Below, piece after piece: positions 7,450-9,276 of a stretch of DNA of 9,276 bases. The position numbers and the translations under genes are program-made. The stretch is from Dehalococcoidia bacterium (GTDB lineage Bacteria; Chloroflexota; Dehalococcoidia; Dehalococcoidales; Fen-1064), in contig PMCB01000025.1 in the NCBI GenBank assembly GCA_003153955.1, forward strand, positions 1-9,276, read 5' to 3'. A model generated the notes under the pieces. It ran no database searches. It was given only the letters and a program-made list of their open reading frames with translations, and was not told the DNA's origin. Each line of letters starts with the position of its first letter. Positions within the stretch are counted from its first letter, which is position 1.

Positions 7450-7477
7450 TGTTAAAGATGTGTTAAGAACTTGCTAA
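7450..7477 (-). promoter_or_regulatory. Putative Pho box upstream of pstS
   Basis: Three direct repeats on the minus strand with an exact 11-base period: TTAGCA (7472-7477), TTAACA (7461-7466) and TTAACA (7450-7455), with five-base spacers. This matches the established Bacillus PhoP site (TT[AT]ACA repeats separated by about 5 bases) and resembles cyanobacterial CTTAACCT-type Pho boxes. Its position upstream of pstS is as expected. A weak fourth unit (AGTGTA, 7439-7444) follows in phase. Binding by a PhoB/PhoP-type regulator is inferred. Confidence 0.65.
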
Positions 7478-7499
7478 AAAAACAAGCATCTTTCGGCAT

Positions 7500-7529
7500 A
7501 TTATACTAGATTGAGAATCTGCGATGCAA
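7500..7529 (-). promoter_or_regulatory. Second candidate sigma-70-type promoter toward pstS
   Basis: A perfect TATAAT on the minus strand (7500-7505), preceded by CTAG, with a weak -35 TTGCAT (7524-7529) 18 bases upstream. Transcripts starting near 7493 would run through the Pho box into pstS, so this could be a basal promoter that the bound regulator blocks or complements. On the plus strand the same bases give TATACT but no usable -35. Confidence 0.35.
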
Positions 7530-7544
7530 TAGAGCGGAAGTAAG

Positions 7545-7669
7545 AGTGTACAACAAAACTGACGGCTAACCTCCCGGTTAGTTTCCTCGCCCCTTGCTGT
7601 AGCCGCAGCGGAAGTACTTCACGAAGTGAATGTAAGGGAGAGGACTAAGGTGAGGGGATATTGTACACT
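7545..7669. repeat. 125-base inverted-repeat (MITE-like) element
   Basis: Perfect 9-base terminal inverted repeats AGTGTACAA (7545-7553) and TTGTACACT (7661-7669), extendable as TAA(G)AGTGTACAA against TTGTACACTTTA with one gap. Inside, an arm TTAGTTTCCTCGCCCCTTGC is imperfectly complementary to GTAAGGGAGAGGACTAA (7632-7648), so the whole element can fold. It also holds a perfect hairpin CTAACC-TCCC-GGTTAG and TTCAC-GAA-GTGAA. No coding frame is seen inside. No clear target-site duplication is visible, so mobility is inferred. Confidence 0.5.
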
Positions 7670-7737
7670 TTACGAAGTAAATGTGTATAAACGATTACCA
7701 CTCATTACTGACAACTATTAGCTGATTGCGGTTTAGC

Positions 7738-7753
7738 CCGCTAAAAATAGCGG
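7738..7753. repeat. Short hairpin CCGCTA-AAAA-TAGCGG
   Basis: A perfect 6-base stem with an AAAA loop. It lacks a following T-run on either strand, so it is better called part of the repeat region than a terminator. Confidence 0.4.
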
Positions 7754-7810
7754 CAAAATATGGATTCCGGTACATTTGCTGCGCAAGGTACTTCGGCTGC
7801 GACCTCAAGA

Positions 7811-7828
7811 TTCCCGCTTTCGCGGGAA
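7811..7828. repeat. Hairpin TTCCCGC-TTTC-GCGGGAA (dispersed repeat type)
   Basis: A perfect 7-base stem followed by CGACAA. This resembles the common intergenic hairpin GATTCCCGC..GCGGGAATGACA found dispersed in many bacterial genomes. A diverged relative occurs at 9206-9225 in the same orientation, also followed by GACAA. Confidence 0.55.
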
Positions 7829-7846
7829 CGACAATGAATTTCATAC

Positions 7847-7903
7847 CCTGAGCGAAGCCGAAGGCCGGAGCTTTTCGTAGGTCCTCGAGCGAAGTCGAAC
7901 AGG
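7847..7903. repeat. Two degenerate copies of a GAGCGAAGyCGAA repeat
   Basis: CCTGAGCGAAGCCGAAGG (7847-7864) and CCTCGAGCGAAGTCGAACAGG (7883-7903) share the core GAGCGAAG(C/T)CGAA in the same orientation. They look like fragments of a dispersed intergenic repeat. Confidence 0.5.
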
Positions 7904-7987
7904 AATCTCCCTGCCTATTTAATATCGTTCTTTTTATATCGTTTAGTGTTTCGATACCTTCGTAAATTTTGGATTTTAGCATTTGGA

Positions 7988-8028
7988 TTTAGAGCTTGTT
8001 TAGAGTTTCGGATTTCGGATTTTCCGGA
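7988..8028. repeat. Tandem TTTAGAG and TTTCGGA heptamer repeats
   Basis: TTTAGAG occurs at 7988-7994 and 7999-8005 (11-base period). It is followed at once by TTTCGGA at 8006-8012 and 8013-8019, and a variant TTTCCGGA at 8021-8028. Noncoding, AT-rich, function unknown. Confidence 0.5.
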
Positions 8029-8062
8029 TTACTGATTCTTGGTTATCTTATTGCCTGTCCGG

Positions 8063-8091
8063 TTGTACAACATCAGCCGGCATGTTAGAAT
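8063..8091 (+). promoter_or_regulatory. Candidate promoter of the alpha/beta hydrolase gene
   Basis: TTGTAC (8063-8068) and TAGAAT (8086-8091, five of six matches to TATAAT) lie 17 bases apart. Transcription would start near 8098, about 30 bases before the ATG. The -35 is weak and lies in the short palindrome GTTGTACAAC, which could also be an operator. Confidence 0.35.
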
Positions 8092-8117
8092 TTGCCCATA
8101 AATGCCTTTAATCGTAC

Positions 8118-8122
8118 AAGGA
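8118..8122 (+). promoter_or_regulatory. Ribosome binding site deciding the hydrolase start
   Basis: AAGGA 5 bases before the ATG at 8128. It supports that ATG over the in-frame TTG at 8092, which has no Shine-Dalgarno and would add twelve polar residues before the membrane helix. Confidence 0.7.
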
Positions 8123-8127
8123 AGAAC

Positions 8128-9021
8128 ATGCCGCGTTTTCTTAAAATTGCGCTCAGAATAATACTGGTTATTGTGGTTCTCTACGCCGGGCTGTCGGTAG
8201 CGGGCGCAATTCTGGTAATGCGCATCCCCCGGCTGCAGATCGAGGGCTCCCCGTCTGAAGTCGGACTGGCATACACCAACGTCTCTTTCCCGGCCAGGAA
8301 TGAAAGCAATATCCTGCTGAAAGGCTGGTATTTTCAGGGACAGTGTGACAAAACGATTCTGATCGTTCACGGCGGATTTCAAACCCGTGTCGATAACGTT
8401 GTCGACACCCTGGCCCTTACGAAAGGACTGGTAACTGATGGTTATAATGTCCTTTTATTTGACCTGCGCGGCCGCGGTGAATCGCAGGGCAAAGGCCTGA
8501 ACATTTTGACCAACGAAAATGATATCGGGGGCGCCGTCGATTTCCTTAAAACGCGCGGCGGAGCCGCACACATCGGCATCATCGGGTTCTGTTCCGGGGC
8601 CGCTACTGCCGCGATTTTCGCCGGTCAGGAGAACATCGGAGCCGTAGTGTTGGACGGTTGTTTCGCGACTGCGGACAGTATGGTGACCCGCCAGGCTACA
8701 ACGAGGGGCATCCCCGCATTCCTGGTGGATTCCTTTGTTCCTGGATTGAGGCTGACTGTGAAATTGTTTTACGGCGCGGTACCCAAAGACCCGATAAATG
8801 TCGTGCCGGATATCTCCTGTCCGGTATTCTTCATCCACGAACAGAACGACAACCTGACGAGCAAGCAGGAAACCGACGAACTTTTCGCTGCCGCGAAAAA
8901 CCCCGCCGATGCAATCTGGGAGATTCCCGGCGCACTGCACAGCGATGGGTATAAAACAGATCCGATAGATTATGTCAACAAAGTGAACGTATTCTTCTCT
9001 ACGGAACTGACAGGGCCGTAA
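8128..9021 (+). CDS. Membrane-anchored alpha/beta hydrolase with Cys nucleophile elbow
   Basis: A 297-aa alpha/beta-hydrolase-fold protein. Residues 4-32 form a hydrophobic helix after a short basic start (MPRFLKIALR), probably an uncleaved membrane anchor. Seen in the fold: IVHGG (79-83, oxyanion side), the conserved FDLRGRGES (111-119), the nucleophile elbow IGFCSGA (152-158), an acid candidate D241 in FIHEQNDNLTS, and a catalytic His candidate H271 in GALHSDGY. The elbow G-F-C-S-G puts Cys155 (TGT, 8590-8592) where Ser is usual, as in dienelactone hydrolases (GYCxGG). The start is the ATG at 8128, 5 bases after AAGGA. It is transcribed alone, away from the pst operon, with repeat-rich DNA on both sides. 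The substrate cannot be told; ester or thioester hydrolysis is a family-level guess. Confidence 0.85.
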   Translation: MPRFLKIALRIILVIVVLYAGLSVAGAILVMRIPRLQIEGSPSEVGLAYTNVSFPARNESNILLKGWYFQGQCDKTILIVHGGFQTRVDNVVDTLALTKGLVTDGYNVLLFDLRGRGESQGKGLNILTNENDIGGAVDFLKTRGGAAHIGIIGFCSGAATAAIFAGQENIGAVVLDGCFATADSMVTRQATTRGIPAFLVDSFVPGLRLTVKLFYGAVPKDPINVVPDISCPVFFIHEQNDNLTSKQETDELFAAAKNPADAIWEIPGALHSDGYKTDPIDYVNKVNVFFSTELTGP

Positions 9022-9042
9022 GATTTTTCCCCTCGCGCTAGC

Positions 9043-9063
9043 TCTCTCCCTCTCAGGGAGAGA
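9043..9063. repeat. Hairpin TCTCTCCCT-CTC-AGGGAGAGA after the hydrolase gene
   Basis: A perfect 9-base stem with a 3-base loop, 21 bases past the hydrolase stop. It may end transcription, but no T-run follows it (TTGAGAGAG). It also resembles the widespread CCCTCTCCC/GGGAGAGGG intergenic repeat, related to the arm at 7632-7648. Terminator function is therefore uncertain. Confidence 0.45.
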
Positions 9064-9154
9064 TTGAGAGAGTGATGATTTCTACAAGCTGAAAGCTGAT
9101 TGCTGCCAGTTGAATCGTATTTCAAGGTTAGCATCACAGCCAGACTGGATTAAT

Positions 9155-9200
9155 GTCCGTTTCGACTGCAGTCGAAAGCATTTCGTCCTAAAAATCGGAC
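9155..9200. repeat. Nested palindrome: 18-base perfect core inside GTCCG/CGGAC
   Basis: TTTCGACTGCAGTCGAAA (9160-9177) is a perfect 18-base palindrome. GTCCG (9155-9159) directly before it is complementary to CGGAC at 9196-9200, which makes a nested inverted repeat. It could be a cruciform-forming dispersed repeat or an operator for a dimeric regulator; no gene start is visible beside it in the window. Confidence 0.5.
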
Positions 9201-9205
9201 TCAAT

Positions 9206-9225
9206 ATTCCTGCCTTGGAAGGAAT
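9206..9225. repeat. Imperfect hairpin ATTCCTGCC-TT-GGAAGGAAT
   Basis: A 9-base stem with one mismatch, followed by GACAA as at 7811-7828. It is a likely diverged copy of the same intergenic hairpin family. The rest of 9226-9276 shows no gene or clear structure. Confidence 0.4.
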
Positions 9226-9276
9226 GACAAGGGTGGATGTTTAGTAGGCTGGGAGATCCTTCATCCTTCAGCGGAA

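Larger units (their letters stand above)
7381..8127. other. Gene-free, repeat-rich intergenic region
   Basis: About 750 bases between the divergent pstS and hydrolase genes. The left part holds the pstS promoter and Pho box. From 7545 onward it holds an inverted-repeat element, several short hairpins, degenerate GAGCGAAG repeats, and an AT-rich stretch of tandem heptamers. A minus-strand open frame at 7695-7982 crosses these repeats and shows no recognisable domain or ribosome site; its residues FIVVPAKAGIL are the usual false translation of an intergenic hairpin. No tRNA, rRNA or CRISPR array was seen. Confidence 0.7.

Noticed and set aside
7695..7982. 95-residue minus-strand open frame in the intergenic region
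   Set aside because: It crosses hairpins and GAGCGAAG repeats, has no recognisable domain and no ribosome site, and contains FIVVPAKAGIL, the typical spurious translation of a dispersed hairpin repeat.
7545..8030. CRISPR array in the repeat-rich intergenic region
   Set aside because: The repeats are short, diverged and unevenly spaced, with no uniform repeat-spacer pattern and no cas genes.
8092..8127. TTG start adding twelve residues to the hydrolase
   Set aside because: No Shine-Dalgarno precedes it, whereas AAGGA lies 5 bases before the ATG at 8128, and the shorter form begins with a normal basic membrane-anchor start.

Overview
The window is about 9.3 kb of bacterial DNA of middling GC with strong Shine-Dalgarno sites. 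It reads as an anaerobe or facultative anaerobe with acyl-CoA (butyrate or beta-oxidation type) metabolism and a PhoB/PhoP-type phosphate-starvation response. Gene order and repeat-rich intergenic DNA would suit an uncultured Chloroflexota/Dehalococcoidia-like lineage, but nothing here (no rRNA or tRNA) fixes the taxonomy, so that is a weak inference.

Layout. From 1 to 7354 every gene is on the minus strand. Read in transcription order, a complete high-affinity phosphate uptake operon comes first: pstS (lipoprotein receptor), pstC and pstA (permeases), two tandem pstB-type ATPase genes, and phoU. These genes overlap, abut or lie at most about 20 bases apart. A putative Pho box of 11-base-spaced TTAACA-type repeats lies upstream of pstS at 7450-7477. 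Next, 35 bases after phoU, is a galactose-mutarotase/aldose 1-epimerase-like gene. A 158-base gap with a perfect TATAAT -10 box precedes a two-gene acyl-CoA unit: a crotonase (enoyl-CoA hydratase) followed by a 3-hydroxyacyl-CoA (3-hydroxybutyryl-CoA) dehydrogenase that runs off the left edge.

From about 7380 to 8127 there is a roughly 750-base stretch with no convincing gene. It is filled with inverted repeats, hairpins and short direct repeats resembling dispersed intergenic elements. A single plus-strand gene (8128-9021) follows, encoding a membrane-anchored alpha/beta hydrolase whose nucleophile elbow carries Cys instead of Ser. The right end (9022-9276) is again repeat DNA, with a perfect 18-base palindrome.

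The most notable point is the first of the two PstB-type proteins (4054-4815). It has lost the Walker A lysine, the Q-loop glutamine and the Walker B catalytic glutamate, yet keeps an intact LSGGQQQR signature, the H-loop histidine and the PstB C-terminus. Its neighbour, which starts 2 bases after its stop codon, is fully canonical. The simplest reading is an asymmetric PstB heterodimer with one working ATP site, not a dead gene.
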